Shown piece after piece: positions 1-9,033 of a stretch of DNA of 64,000 nt; within the stretch, counting starts at the first letter, position 1; each line of letters opens with the position of its first letter. The translations under genes and the position numbers were made by a program. The stretch spans positions 124,001 through 188,000 of the forward strand of contig NZ_BDIR01000001.1 in the NCBI RefSeq assembly GCF_001895145.1. Direction: 5' to 3'. Under the pieces are notes generated by a model, which was given only the letters and a program-made list of their open reading frames with translations, was not told the DNA's origin and ran no database searches. Origin of the DNA: Arcobacter sp. LA11. GTDB taxonomy: Bacteria; Campylobacterota; Campylobacteria; Campylobacterales; Arcobacteraceae.

Positions 1-2130
1 TTCAATAATCACTTTTGCCATATAAAGCCCAAAACCTGTACCATCTTTTTTTGTAGTAAAGTATGGTTCAAATATTTTATCAATAATATTGCTATCAATA
101 TTACCACCATCATCAATAATCTCCACAACTGTGTATGATGGCCTTTTTCTAATATTAATTGTTAAATTGAATTTTTCATCAGATTTTTTTTCTACAATTT
201 TATTCTTTGCATTGTTAATAAGGTTTAATAATACTTGTTTGAACTCATTTTCGTATCCATATATTAACAATTCTTCTTCGTGTGTATCATAGTTAATACT
301 CATATTGATGTTAGAATAAAAAATTTGTTTTTCTATAATCTCAAATATATCTTCAAAAGACTTTCTAATAGAGAAAAGTTTTTTCTTTGTAGATGGTTTT
401 AAAAAGTTTCTAAAGTCACTTAATGTTTGTGACATATATTTTATTTGAACCATCGAATCATTTACAAAATCTTTTACATCAATGTCTTTTAATTCATTTA
501 AGAGAAAAGAGGTCTGAATATCCTGTACATGAGCAGACAATTCAACTAATGGTTCATTCCATTGGTGTGCAATTGCAGCAACCATATCACCCATTTCTGC
601 TAGTTTACCTTGTTGAATTAAAAATTGTTTTTGTTGTATTCGTTCAGTAATATCATCCATGATACATACAATTCCACCTATTGAACTATCATTATTTAGA
701 TAAACTGCTTTATTGATAATTATATGTTTCATATGATTATTGGATAAGTGAAGAGTAACTTCTGAAGTATTAGTACCTAAGCTTTTTAGTAATTCTTTAT
801 CTACTTCTTCATTTCTTTTTGCAATATCAGGAGCAAAAAAGTCATGAGCTGTTTTTCCTATAACATCTTTTTTTCTAATATTTAATAGGTTCGAAAATGC
901 TTTATTACATCCTAAAAACTTACCTTCTTTATTTTTATAATAAATTGGATTAGGCAGAGTATCTAATAGTACTTTATCAAACTTGATTCTATTTTGTAAA
1001 TCTTTTTCTACAATTTTTCTTCTTTGGATATTGGCTTTCATTGAAAAGACCATTATTGTTAAAACAAGAATTATTGTTATAGTTATAACTACTAATTTTG
1101 TATATTTTCTAAAAAATCCATGGGGTTCGTTTATAAGTTCATAATCTTCTAAATGTTTATCCACATCTATATTAAATCTATTTAACTCTTCATAATCAAA
1201 AAGATATTTATTTGGAGATTTTTCTAAAATGGGGATATCTTTTATTTTTTTTCCATTAAAAATTTTAAGAGCCATGTCTGAAACTGCGTTACCTTGTGCT
1301 GTGGCAGAAGTTAAGAGCCCTCCAACAATTCCAAAATCAAGATAAAAATCCCATAGCCCATAGATTGGTACGACACTTGTTTTTCTAATTTCTTCTAAAC
1401 TCTGCTTATAAGTGAAATATTTTCCAGTTTTATCTTTAAAAAGAAGTACAAAAAGAATAACAGTATCATCATCTAGTTGGGAAACTTTTTTTTGTAAATT
1501 TTTTATTTCAATATCATCCACATACTCTATTTCTACTTTTTGGGAATATTTTTCAATTATTGGACGTAAATCTCTTTTTATTGCATAACCTGTTTTGGAT
1601 CTATCATTTACAATTACAAGTTTTTTCAATGTTGGATGGAGTTTTAAAATTAACTCAAAATTTTTCTCTAAGTCTACTTGTTCTACAACTCCACTCATAT
1701 ATTTAGTCATGTAATTTTCGTCAAGTTGTGCTTTGTCAAAATTATTAATTCCCGTAAATAATACAGGAAGCCCTTTGAACAAATATTCATGATATCTAAT
1801 TGCAAAATCAAAGGCATTATTATCACTTGCTATGATTAAATCAAAATTTCTTCGTGAAAGTTGTTCTTTATAGAGTTCTGCTAGTTTATCAAGATAGATT
1901 GGACCTACAATTCTTTTTGTATCCATATACAATGTTGTAAGTTCTATATCACTATGAGGCCCAAATTTTTCTTCAATTGCTTTTGAAATATCATCACTCC
2001 ATTTATAACCTTTATGGTATGAATGAAGTAATAATACCTCTTTATTTGCAGCATATAAAAAATTTAATAGCAGTAAAAAAAAGATGAATAATTTTTTTAC
2101 TGCAAGCAAGATTCCTCTTTGTTGTATCAT
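1..2130 (-). CDS. Sensor histidine kinase with periplasmic ABC-substrate-binding-like domain (3' end outside window)
   Basis: An open frame of 710 codons runs without a stop from ATG at 2130 to the window edge, so only the extreme C-terminus is missing. AAGGG lies just upstream of the start. Order: signal/anchor helix (about 11-28), periplasmic domain resembling ABC-type substrate-binding sensors (about 30-330, with LLLHSYHKGYKW near the start), membrane helix (about 336-358), PAS domain (about 380-485, LPNPIYYKN), HisKA with H522 in AHQWNEPL, HATPase with N-box LLNLINNA and G2 motif GTGFGLYMAK. The G1 motif reads DDGGNID instead of the usual DNGGGI. It probably senses a small ligand outside the cytoplasmic membrane and phosphorylates an unlinked regulator. 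It lies just downstream of the lut operon on the same strand; a role in lactate sensing is only a guess. Confidence 0.9.
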   Translation of the reverse strand, partial: MIQQRGILLAVKKLFIFFLLLLNFLYAANKEVLLLHSYHKGYKWSDDISKAIEEKFGPHSDIELTTLYMDTKRIVGPIYLDKLAELYKEQLSRRNFDLIIASDNNAFDFAIRYHEYLFKGLPVLFTGINNFDKAQLDENYMTKYMSGVVEQVDLEKNFELILKLHPTLKKLVIVNDRSKTGYAIKRDLRPIIEKYSQKVEIEYVDDIEIKNLQKKVSQLDDDTVILFVLLFKDKTGKYFTYKQSLEEIRKTSVVPIYGLWDFYLDFGIVGGLLTSATAQGNAVSDMALKIFNGKKIKDIPILEKSPNKYLFDYEELNRFNIDVDKHLEDYELINEPHGFFRKYTKLVVITITIILVLTIMVFSMKANIQRRKIVEKDLQNRIKFDKVLLDTLPNPIYYKNKEGKFLGCNKAFSNLLNIRKKDVIGKTAHDFFAPDIAKRNEEVDKELLKSLGTNTSEVTLHLSNNHMKHIIINKAVYLNNDSSIGGIVCIMDDITERIQQKQFLIQQGKLAEMGDMVAAIAHQWNEPLVELSAHVQDIQTSFLLNELKDIDVKDFVNDSMVQIKYMSQTLSDFRNFLKPSTKKKLFSIRKSFEDIFEIIEKQIFYSNINMSINYDTHEEELLIYGYENEFKQVLLNLINNAKNKIVEKKSDEKFNLTINIRKRPSYTVVEIIDDGGNIDSNIIDKIFEPYFTTKKDGTGFGLYMAKVIIE

Positions 2131-2159
2131 TTAGACCCTTATTAGGTTAAATTATATCA

Positions 2160-2744
2160 TTATTCAACAAAAATAATATACCCCGACTTAGGTCCATGTG
2201 CACCAATAACTAAAGACTGTTCAATATCAGCAGTTTTTGATGGTCCACTTACAAATACACCATAAGTTGATTTTTCAAATGATATTAAGTCATAAGCTTC
2301 ATGCATATTATTTAATAATGAGTTTTTATTTACAACTAATACAATATTTTGTGCAATAAAATATAAGCTTCTATGTCTATTCTCCTTATTTTTTAACCAT
2401 ACTGCGCCATTTTCTGCAACTGCAAATTCGCCTTTTACAACTGCTAAGTCTATATCCTTTAAATTATGTGGATCATCTTCTTTATTTGAATCAAAATTTC
2501 CTAATCCACAAATATCAACATTTGTTGAGATAACTTTTTCATCAGGATAAATTTCTTTTATAGTTTTATCTAATTCTTCTTTTTTGATGATTAATGCTTT
2601 TCCTCCTACACTTTCTAGCATAGTTGTGAATTTTTCAAATCTATCTTCAAAGGTTAATCCAAAGTTTGAATAGTCTGGAAGAGGAGTATTTTTTACAACA
2701 TTATTAGTTCTTATATTTTGAAGTATCTGTTCTTTGCTAGTCAT
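2160..2744 (-). CDS. lutC: LutC-type lactate utilization protein (LUD domain)
   Basis: Third gene of a lutABC-type operon for oxidation of L-lactate to pyruvate. The 194-residue protein is a single LUD (DUF162) domain; the C-terminal signature GPSKTADIEQSLVIGAHGP is the family hallmark, and the middle contains AVAENGAVWL. Its start overlaps the end of lutB by 8 bases, so translation is probably coupled. In the family LutC acts with the iron-sulfur proteins LutA and LutB as a cytoplasmic or membrane-associated lactate dehydrogenase complex. Function is assigned from family and operon context; the substrate was not tested and could be another 2-hydroxyacid. Confidence 0.92.
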   Translation of the reverse strand: MTSKEQILQNIRTNNVVKNTPLPDYSNFGLTFEDRFEKFTTMLESVGGKALIIKKEELDKTIKEIYPDEKVISTNVDICGLGNFDSNKEDDPHNLKDIDLAVVKGEFAVAENGAVWLKNKENRHRSLYFIAQNIVLVVNKNSLLNNMHEAYDLISFEKSTYGVFVSGPSKTADIEQSLVIGAHGPKSGYIIFVE

Positions 2745-4110
2745 CTTTTAATCCTTCTTTATATAAATCTTTAAAACTTTTTTCTGGCATATTTGGTAAA
2801 TCTCTTTGTTTCCCCCAGACATTAAATTTATTATAAATCATTCCTTTTGGAAGTTTTGGAACAATTTTCCTTGCAACTTTTCCAACAAAATTAAATAATG
2901 CAGGTTTTGTCATTAGCCAAACAGCTGCTTGCATACCTAATCTTTTTTGATTTGAGATAATATTCTTTTCTCTTAAATCTTGTCTATGGGTATAAAGTTG
3001 TGAATCTAAATCAATTTTTACTGGACATACATTTGTACAAGAACCACAAAGAGTACAAGCAAATGATAAAGTTTTATGTTTTTTAGGTGCTCTAAAAGTA
3101 GATAATGTTGAACCAATTGGCCCTGGGATTACATACTCATAAGAATGACCACCTGATCTTCTGTATATTGGACAAGTATTCATACAAGCTCCACATCTAA
3201 TACAATTTAAAGCTTTTTTATAAGATTCTGATTGTAAAAATGGAGTTCTTTTATTATCTACAATTACAATATGCATTTGTCCACCTTCAATAGGTCCATG
3301 AAAGTGTGATGTATACGAAGTTATAGGTTGTCCTGTTGCACTACGTGCTAAAAGTCTTGTAAACACAGATAAATCTTCTAATCTTGGAATAATTTTCTCA
3401 ATTCCCATAGAAGCTATATGTAAAGGAGGAACGGAAGCTCCCATATCTGCATTTCCTTCATTTGTACAAACTACAACTCCACCAGTTTCTGCAATTGCAA
3501 AGTTTACACCCGTTAATCCAGCTTGTGCAGTTAAGAAGTCTTCTCTTAAAGAAGCTCTTGCAGCTCGTGTAAGATAAGTAGGATCATCATTTCCTTTTTG
3601 AGTTCCCAAATGCTCATGGAAAGTATCAGATACATCTGATTTTTTAAGATGTATAGCTGGAAGTACGATATGTGAGGGTGGCTCGTCTCTTAATTGAACG
3701 ATTCTTTCTCCTAAGTCTGTATCAACAACTTGAATTCCTCTACTTTCTAAGTATGGATTTAAGTGACACTCTTCTGTAAGCATAGATTTTGACTTTACAA
3801 GTTTTGTCACCTTATTTGCACTTAAAAGTTTATGTACAATCTCATTATGTTCTTGGGCATCTTTTGCCCAATGTACAGTTATCCCTCTTTTAGTTGCATT
3901 TTCTTCGAATTCTAGTAAATATGTATCTAGATTACTCATGGTATGAGTTTTAATTTGATCTGCATATTCTCTTAGTTGTTCCCATTCAGGAATACTTTTT
4001 GAAGCTTTATCTCTTTTCTCTCTAACAAACCATAGTGCCTTATCATGCCAGTGCATTCTTTCATCATTAGCTACGAATTTTGCAGCATTTTCAGGGTGTT
4101 TAATACTCAT
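2737..4110 (-). CDS. lutB: LutB-type iron-sulfur lactate utilization protein
   Basis: The 457-residue protein has an N-terminal LUD domain (about 60-300, with AETGGVVVCTNEGN) followed by two 4Fe-4S ferredoxin motifs, CIRCGACMNTCP from about residue 303 and CTLCGSCTNVCP from about residue 351. A basic C-terminal segment follows. This is the standard LutB/YkgF architecture, and the length is typical. It is the electron-transferring core of the LutABC L-lactate oxidation complex. It starts one base after the lutA stop and overlaps lutC, so the three genes form one transcription unit. Confidence 0.94.
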   Translation of the reverse strand: MSIKHPENAAKFVANDERMHWHDKALWFVREKRDKASKSIPEWEQLREYADQIKTHTMSNLDTYLLEFEENATKRGITVHWAKDAQEHNEIVHKLLSANKVTKLVKSKSMLTEECHLNPYLESRGIQVVDTDLGERIVQLRDEPPSHIVLPAIHLKKSDVSDTFHEHLGTQKGNDDPTYLTRAARASLREDFLTAQAGLTGVNFAIAETGGVVVCTNEGNADMGASVPPLHIASMGIEKIIPRLEDLSVFTRLLARSATGQPITSYTSHFHGPIEGGQMHIVIVDNKRTPFLQSESYKKALNCIRCGACMNTCPIYRRSGGHSYEYVIPGPIGSTLSTFRAPKKHKTLSFACTLCGSCTNVCPVKIDLDSQLYTHRQDLREKNIISNQKRLGMQAAVWLMTKPALFNFVGKVARKIVPKLPKGMIYNKFNVWGKQRDLPNMPEKSFKDLYKEGLKDD

Positions 4111-4111
4111 C

Positions 4112-4855
4112 TTACACCTCCCCAGCTAAAATTTCTGTGATATGCATAACTTTTAAAGGTTTTCCATCTCTATTGATTATCCCTTCCATATGCATTAAAC
4201 ATGACATGTCTGCACCTGTCATAACTTCAGCTTGTGCTTCTATATGGTCTTTAATTCTGTCTTTTCCCATTGCTACAGAAATTGCCTCTTCTGTAACACA
4301 GAATGTTCCCCCAAAACCACAACACTCATCATCTCTTTTTAAATCAACAATTTCAATATCTTTTATAAGTCCTAAAAGATTTTTTAGTTTATTTAATGGT
4401 GGTACATTTAATTCACTAGGACTGCCTAATCCTAATGATCTATGTCCATGACATGAGTTATGTACTCCAACTTTATGTGGAAATGATACATCTAGTTTTT
4501 CTACTTTTATTACATCATGTAGAAATTCACATACTTCATATATTGAAGCTTTTACTTTATTGTAATCTTTATCATCTTCATCAAAAAATGGTTCATAATG
4601 ATCTTTAACCATAGTTACACAAGAACCTGTAGGAGCGACAATATAATCGTATTTTTTAAATGTTTCAACAAAATTTATTGCTAGTGCTTTCATATCTTTT
4701 GAACATCCAGAATTTGCCATTGGTTGTCCACAACATGTTTGCTCAAGTGGATAATCAACATCTAAATCTAAGTTTTTTAGAAGTTTTAGAGTTGCTACAC
4801 AACTCTTTGGGTATAGTTCATTCATAAAACAGGGAATAAATAATCCAACTTTCAT
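4112..4855 (-). CDS. lutA: LutA-type Cys-rich (CCG-domain) lactate utilization protein
   Basis: The frame is open to 4936, but I choose the ATG at 4855 (247 residues). AGGAG lies 6 bases upstream, and the protein then begins MKVGLFIPCFMNELYP like LutA/YkgE proteins. Two cysteine-rich CCG domains are visible: CFMNELYP with TCCGQPMANSG (residues about 9-50), and NSCHGHRSLG with DDECCGFGGTFCV (about 135-200). Such domains bind iron-sulfur clusters in heterodisulfide reductase-like and lactate-oxidising complexes. First gene of lutABC. The upstream region is shared with a divergent AraC-type regulator, the likely controller. Confidence 0.93.
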   Translation of the reverse strand: MKVGLFIPCFMNELYPKSCVATLKLLKNLDLDVDYPLEQTCCGQPMANSGCSKDMKALAINFVETFKKYDYIVAPTGSCVTMVKDHYEPFFDEDDKDYNKVKASIYEVCEFLHDVIKVEKLDVSFPHKVGVHNSCHGHRSLGLGSPSELNVPPLNKLKNLLGLIKDIEIVDLKRDDECCGFGGTFCVTEEAISVAMGKDRIKDHIEAQAEVMTGADMSCLMHMEGIINRDGKPLKVMHITEILAGEV

Positions 4856-4959
4856 TTTCTCTCCTAGTCTACCATATGGTATTTTTTTCATTTCTTTTCG
4901 TCTTATATTCATTCTAATATTATTATATAAGAACAATATGATAATTTTTAATTAATTGT

Positions 4960-5000
4960 TATCTATTTTTAACATTTTTTATATCTATTTTTAATATAAT
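4960..5000 (+). promoter_or_regulatory. Direct-repeat operator and -10 element between lutA and araC-type gene
   Basis: The 12-mer ATCTATTTTTAA occurs twice in direct orientation (4960-4971 and 4983-4994), 23 bases start to start. The second copy abuts TATAAT at 4995-5000. AraC-family proteins typically bind two direct half-sites about two helical turns apart, so this is a plausible operator for the regulator transcribed rightward and for lutABC transcribed leftward. The -10 ends 9 bases before the regulator ATG, implying a very short or absent 5' leader. Confidence 0.5.
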
Positions 5001-5009
5001 AAAGCAAAA

Positions 5010-5894
5010 ATGCAAAAAAAGACAACTCAAAACAGACATACTCAAATAGCAAACTACACAATGAACTATATATATAATTATATAGATACAGATATCAATA
5101 TTGATCATCTAGCAAGTAAGTTTGAAATAAGCCGAGTATATTTTCAAAAACTATTTAAAGAACAAATAGGCAAAAATATATATGAAGCTATTAAAGATAT
5201 TAGGTTATATAAAGCTTCTAATTTATTACTTACTAATAAATCATCTACAATTAAGCAAATTGCCAATATGTGTGGGTACTCTTCTCAACCTTCTTTTATA
5301 AGGGCATTCAAATTAAGATTTAATCAAACCCCAAAAGAGTGGAGAGATGGAGGTCATAAAAAGTATTCTAATAATATCTTAAAAAATATCGATATTGATT
5401 TTAATAAAATTGAGAATTTTTTACAAATTGAACCAAAAATTGTAAAACTAGATTCAATGAAAATTTATTATCTAAGAAATAAAGGATATAGTAAAGAAAC
5501 ATTAAAAAAGACATGGCAAAAAATTCAGGCTTGGATTTTTACTAATAATATAACAAAATATAAAGAATTAGCTTTCTATCATGATAATCCTGTAATTACA
5601 CCTGCAAATGATTGTGTCTACGTCGCAGCAGTTTTCGTTGATGAAGAAGTAGATTTATCAAATACAAATCTACCTTACTTTAAAATTGCTGGTGGTTTAT
5701 ATGCTTCTTTTGAAATTAATGGAAAACACGGAGACATCTTAAGGTTTTTGCAATGGGTATATCACGATTGGCTTCCAAAAAGTGGCTTTGAAACTACAAC
5801 AAATCCTGCACATACAGTATTAAATCAAAACCATTACACTCATCCAAGTGGAGAGTTTCAAGCAACTTTATATCTTCCAATACAATATATTTAA
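5010..5894 (+). CDS. AraC-family transcriptional regulator with GyrI-like effector domain
   Basis: 294 residues. The N-terminal AraC/XylS DNA-binding domain (about 12-112) has two helix-turn-helix motifs, the second carrying IKQIANMCGYSSQPSFIRAF. The C-terminal half (about 135-294) resembles GyrI/Rob-type effector-binding domains, with DNPVITPANDCVYVAAVFV and AGGLYASFEINGKHGD. HTH first and effector domain last is the Rob/MarA-like order. It is divergent from lutA with about 150 bases between starts, so it probably controls the lactate operon and itself. No Shine-Dalgarno is visible and a -10 lies 9 bases upstream, so the mRNA may be leaderless. Confidence 0.88.
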   Translation: MQKKTTQNRHTQIANYTMNYIYNYIDTDINIDHLASKFEISRVYFQKLFKEQIGKNIYEAIKDIRLYKASNLLLTNKSSTIKQIANMCGYSSQPSFIRAFKLRFNQTPKEWRDGGHKKYSNNILKNIDIDFNKIENFLQIEPKIVKLDSMKIYYLRNKGYSKETLKKTWQKIQAWIFTNNITKYKELAFYHDNPVITPANDCVYVAAVFVDEEVDLSNTNLPYFKIAGGLYASFEINGKHGDILRFLQWVYHDWLPKSGFETTTNPAHTVLNQNHYTHPSGEFQATLYLPIQYI

Positions 5895-5909
5895 TAATTG
5901 AAGAGTAAT

Positions 5910-6479
5910 TTATTTTTCTAAAAAGATAGTAGAGTCATTTGGTAGGTAATTTTCTGAGATGGTTACTTTTTTTGTTAGTTTTTTACAAAAACCGTAGATG
6001 ATTTCAGTACTTAAATTATGTACACTATGGTTTGTTAAAAAGTTAAATATAAAACCTTTACTAGAGGCATAAAAACAGTTTTCTATTGCTTCTAAGAAAT
6101 CAATTTGAGTTAATATATTTAATGCTCCACTACATATGAGATAATCAGCTTTTGGCATTTCATCTTTTAAGATATCACATTTGATAAAAACATTTTTATC
6201 AAATTTTTTTGATGTGATATCAATAATAAATCTTTCACAATCAATTCCTAAATATATATTAGGAAAAAGATTTTCTTTTTTTAAGTAAGTAAGATATGCC
6301 CCATATCCACACCCCACATCAATTAAAGAAGAGTTTTCTAAATCATTTTTAATAAAATTTGTTAATATTTCAAACCTTTTATTTTGAGTAAATTCTGAAT
6401 CCCAATGAACACCTTGGGCTGTTGCTCCATGCTCCTTATACGAATCTTTATAAAACTTATAGTTATCTATTTTTTTCAT
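5910..6479 (-). CDS. Class I SAM-dependent methyltransferase
   Basis: 189 residues with a recognisable SAM-binding motif I, LIDVGCGYGAYL (about residues 54-65), an acidic second strand (GIDCERF) and a motif resembling post-II (KADYLICSGALNIL). The N-terminal YKEHGATAQGVHWDSEFTQNK resembles small Campylobacterota methyltransferases, but the substrate cannot be told from sequence. The stop of the upstream deaminase is only 3 bases away, so the two are probably cotranscribed. No transmembrane or signal segment. Confidence 0.8.
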   Translation of the reverse strand: MKKIDNYKFYKDSYKEHGATAQGVHWDSEFTQNKRFEILTNFIKNDLENSSLIDVGCGYGAYLTYLKKENLFPNIYLGIDCERFIIDITSKKFDKNVFIKCDILKDEMPKADYLICSGALNILTQIDFLEAIENCFYASSKGFIFNFLTNHSVHNLSTEIIYGFCKKLTKKVTISENYLPNDSTIFLEK

Positions 6480-6482
6480 ATG

Positions 6483-6917
6483 CTACTTTAATTGTTCAAT
6501 TACTACGCCATTATCTTCTATAAACTTTGATACAACATCAGAATTTGTATGTTCATAAGCTTTATCAAATACAATTCTAGTAATACCTGCTGCTATAAGG
6601 TTTTTTGAACATTCACTACAAGGCTCTAATGTAACAAAAATTGTTCCACCTTCTATACTTATACCTTTTCTTGCTGCCCAGATAATTGCATTCATTTCTG
6701 CATGAATTTCATATGTTTTTGACCAATCATGATGATCTTTTGTATATTCTCCATTCCAATGGGAACTACAATTAGTATAACCTGCTGGTGTTCCATTGTA
6801 TCCTGTTGAAAGAATTCTTCCATCTTTTACAATAACTGCTCCCACTTGTTTTGATACACATTTTGATGCACTTGCAATTTCATGTGCAATATTGATAAAA
6901 TTTCTGTCACTTATCAT
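6483..6917 (-). CDS. Deoxycytidylate deaminase (ComEB-like, zinc dependent)
   Basis: 144 residues with the cytidine/deoxycytidylate deaminase zinc signature HAEMNAI followed by PCSECSKNL; the histidine and two cysteines are the zinc ligands and the glutamate the proton shuttle. The N-terminus (NIAHEIASASKCVSKQVGAVIV) and length match dCMP deaminases, which convert dCMP to dUMP for thymidylate synthesis. It is the first gene of a two-gene unit with the methyltransferase. A cytosine or tRNA deaminase is less likely because TadA proteins carry a different surrounding sequence. Confidence 0.85.
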   Translation of the reverse strand: MISDRNFINIAHEIASASKCVSKQVGAVIVKDGRILSTGYNGTPAGYTNCSSHWNGEYTKDHHDWSKTYEIHAEMNAIIWAARKGISIEGGTIFVTLEPCSECSKNLIAAGITRIVFDKAYEHTNSDVVSKFIEDNGVVIEQLK

Positions 6918-7027
6918 AGTAATCCCTAGTATTTATTTCTTTTAATTTCAATTAATTACATAAAAGTTGCAAAAAAATAAAATTTCATATTTTTTCATAT
7001 TTTTATTGATTTTACTCAAATTTTTAG

Positions 7028-7047
7028 TAGTTTTTAGTTAAAAACTA
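7028..7047. repeat. Near-perfect palindrome upstream of accB
   Basis: TAGTTTTTA, GT, TAAAAACTA form two 9-base arms around a 2-base centre, about 90 bases before the accB start. It may be an operator for the fatty-acid gene unit. There is no T-run behind it, so it is not a convincing terminator. AT-rich DNA yields such palindromes fairly easily, so confidence is low. Confidence 0.3.
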
Positions 7048-7137
7048 TAAATTTAAGATGTTTTATTAATTTTAATAAAAGATTTTATAACAATATTTAT
7101 GGTATTATTTCCAAAATTTGATTATAAAAGGTTGAAC

Positions 7138-7602
7138 ATGGATTTTAAAGAGATAAAAGAATTAATAAGAGTATTTGATAAAAGTGAATTAAATAAATTA
7201 AAAGTAAAAGATGGAGATTTTGAAATTTCTATGCAAACTGGATTTGAAGGTGGTACTGTTGTATCTACTGCCACTCCTGTTGCTGCGCCTGTAGCAGCAC
7301 CTGCTGTTGCTGCACCAGTCGCTGTAGCACCTGCTTCAGTTGAGACTTCAGCTCCTGTAAGTGGAGATACAATTAACTCTCCAATGGTAGGTACTTATTA
7401 TGCTTCACCATCTCCTGAATCTCCTGCATTTGTAAAAGCTGGTGATACTGTTAAGAAGGGACAAACTTTATGTATCTTAGAAGCAATGAAAATTATGAAT
7501 GAAGTTGAAGCTGACTTTGATTGTAAAATTGTAAAAGTTTTAGTTGAGGATGGTAACCCTGTAGAATATGATATGCCACTTTTCGTTGTAGAAAAACAAT
7601 AA
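7138..7602 (+). CDS. accB: Biotin carboxyl carrier protein of acetyl-CoA carboxylase
   Basis: The frame opens at 7099, but I choose ATG 7138: AAGG precedes it by 6 bases and a -10-like TATTAT lies inside the upstream stretch. The resulting 154-residue protein starts MDFKEIKELIRVF as AccB proteins do. A Pro/Ala/Val-rich flexible linker (about 43-75) leads into the biotinyl domain (about 78-152) with EAMKIMNEV; K118 is the predicted biotinylated lysine. It carries CO2 from biotin carboxylase to the carboxyltransferase for malonyl-CoA synthesis. accC follows after 9 bases. Confidence 0.96.
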   Translation: MDFKEIKELIRVFDKSELNKLKVKDGDFEISMQTGFEGGTVVSTATPVAAPVAAPAVAAPVAVAPASVETSAPVSGDTINSPMVGTYYASPSPESPAFVKAGDTVKKGQTLCILEAMKIMNEVEADFDCKIVKVLVEDGNPVEYDMPLFVVEKQ

Positions 7603-7611
7603 GACATAACT

Positions 7612-8964
7612 ATGGCTGAAATTAAAAAAATACTAATTGCTAATAGGGGTGAAATAGTTCAAAGAGCTGTTCGAACTATTAGAGAAATGGGTAAAAAATC
7701 TGTTGCTGTATATTCTGCTGGGGATAAAAATGCATCATATTTAAAGCATGCTGATGAAGCAGTTTGTATTGGAGATGTTAAATCGATTGATTCGTATTTA
7801 AATATCCCTGCAATTATTACTGCTGCTGAAATGACTGGTTGTGATGCAATTTTCCCAGGATATGGTTTTCTTTCTGAAAATCAAGATTTCGTAGAAATTT
7901 GTAGACTTCACAATATTAAGTTTATTGGTCCATCTGTTGAAGTAATGGATAAAATGGCTGATAAATCAAAAGCAAAAGATGAAATGATTAAAGCTGGTGT
8001 TCCAGTTGTTCCTGGTTCTGATGGTGCTGTTCATTCATTAGAAGAAGGAAGAAAAGTAGCTCTAGAAATAGGTTATCCTATTATGGCTAAAGCATCTGCT
8101 GGTGGTGGTGGAAGAGGAATGAGGCTTATAAATGATGAGTCTGATTTTGACCAACTATTTATGGCTGCATCTTCTGAAGCATTAGCTGCATTTGGTGATG
8201 GAACTATGTACCTTGAAAGATTTATCAATAATCCAAGACATATTGAAGTTCAAGTTATTGGTGATTCTCATGGAAATGCAATCCATATTGGTGAAAGAGA
8301 TTGTTCTTTACAAAGAAGACATCAAAAAGTTATTGAAGAATCTCCTGCGATTTTATTAAATGATGAAACAAGAGCTCATTTACATGCTGTAGCAGTAAAA
8401 GCAACTAAATATTTAGAGTATGAAGGTGCTGGAACTTTTGAATTTTTAGCAGATGATAAACAAAATATCTACTTTATGGAAATGAATACAAGACTTCAAG
8501 TTGAACATCCAGTTTCAGAAATGGTATCAGGACTTGATATTGTTGAATGGATGATTAAAGTAGCTGAAGGTGATGAATTACCACCTCAAGAAAAAATTAA
8601 ATTCAGAGGTCATGCTATTGAAGTTAGAATCACAGCTGAAGACCCTAGTTCATTTTTACCTTGTCCTGGACGGGTAAAACAATGGATGGTTCCTGGTGGA
8701 AGAAATGTAAGAGTTGATTCTCATGTTTATGCCGGATATGATGTGCCTCCATATTATGACTCAATGATTGGAAAACTAATTGTTTGGGGAAGAGATAGAG
8801 AAAAAGCTATAAATATTATGAAAAGAGCTCTTAATGAATTTGAAGTAGAAGGAATTAAAACTACAATTCCTTTCCATCAAAAAATGATGGAAAACAAAGA
8901 TTTTATTTCAAACAACTACGATACAAAATACTTAGAAGGTTACAAAAGCCTTGATCAATTATAA
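7612..8964 (+). CDS. accC: Biotin carboxylase subunit of acetyl-CoA carboxylase
   Basis: 450 residues, the usual AccC length. The N-terminal domain begins KKILIANRGEIVQRAVRTI. The ATP-grasp domain has the glycine-rich loop KASAGGGGRGMR (about 160-171), and the C-terminal region has FMEMNTRLQVEHPVSE, the family signature. It catalyses ATP- and bicarbonate-dependent carboxylation of the biotin on AccB. It is 9 bases after accB and is followed by a strong intrinsic terminator, so accBC is a two-gene operon. The carboxyltransferase genes accA and accD are not in the window. Confidence 0.97.
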   Translation: MAEIKKILIANRGEIVQRAVRTIREMGKKSVAVYSAGDKNASYLKHADEAVCIGDVKSIDSYLNIPAIITAAEMTGCDAIFPGYGFLSENQDFVEICRLHNIKFIGPSVEVMDKMADKSKAKDEMIKAGVPVVPGSDGAVHSLEEGRKVALEIGYPIMAKASAGGGGRGMRLINDESDFDQLFMAASSEALAAFGDGTMYLERFINNPRHIEVQVIGDSHGNAIHIGERDCSLQRRHQKVIEESPAILLNDETRAHLHAVAVKATKYLEYEGAGTFEFLADDKQNIYFMEMNTRLQVEHPVSEMVSGLDIVEWMIKVAEGDELPPQEKIKFRGHAIEVRITAEDPSSFLPCPGRVKQWMVPGGRNVRVDSHVYAGYDVPPYYDSMIGKLIVWGRDREKAINIMKRALNEFEVEGIKTTIPFHQKMMENKDFISNNYDTKYLEGYKSLDQL

Positions 8965-8969
8965 AAAGG

Positions 8970-8992
8970 GTAGGCAGAAGCCTACTTTTTTT
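8970..8992 (+). terminator. Intrinsic terminator of accBC
   Basis: GTAGGC (8970-8975), loop AGAA, GCCTAC (8980-8985), then seven T. It lies 5 bases after the accC stop. Confidence 0.9.
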
Positions 8993-9021
8993 ATAAAAGC
9001 TTAAATTTATATTAATTTAGA

Positions 9022-9027
9022 TATAAT
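9022..9027 (+). promoter_or_regulatory. Probable -10 element for the DEAD-box helicase transcript
   Basis: TATAAT in a T-rich context, 364 bases before the helicase start and just after the accBC terminator. Transcription from here would give a leader of roughly 355 bases. No good -35 is expected or seen in this group. Confidence 0.45.
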
Positions 9028-9033
9028 CCGCGA

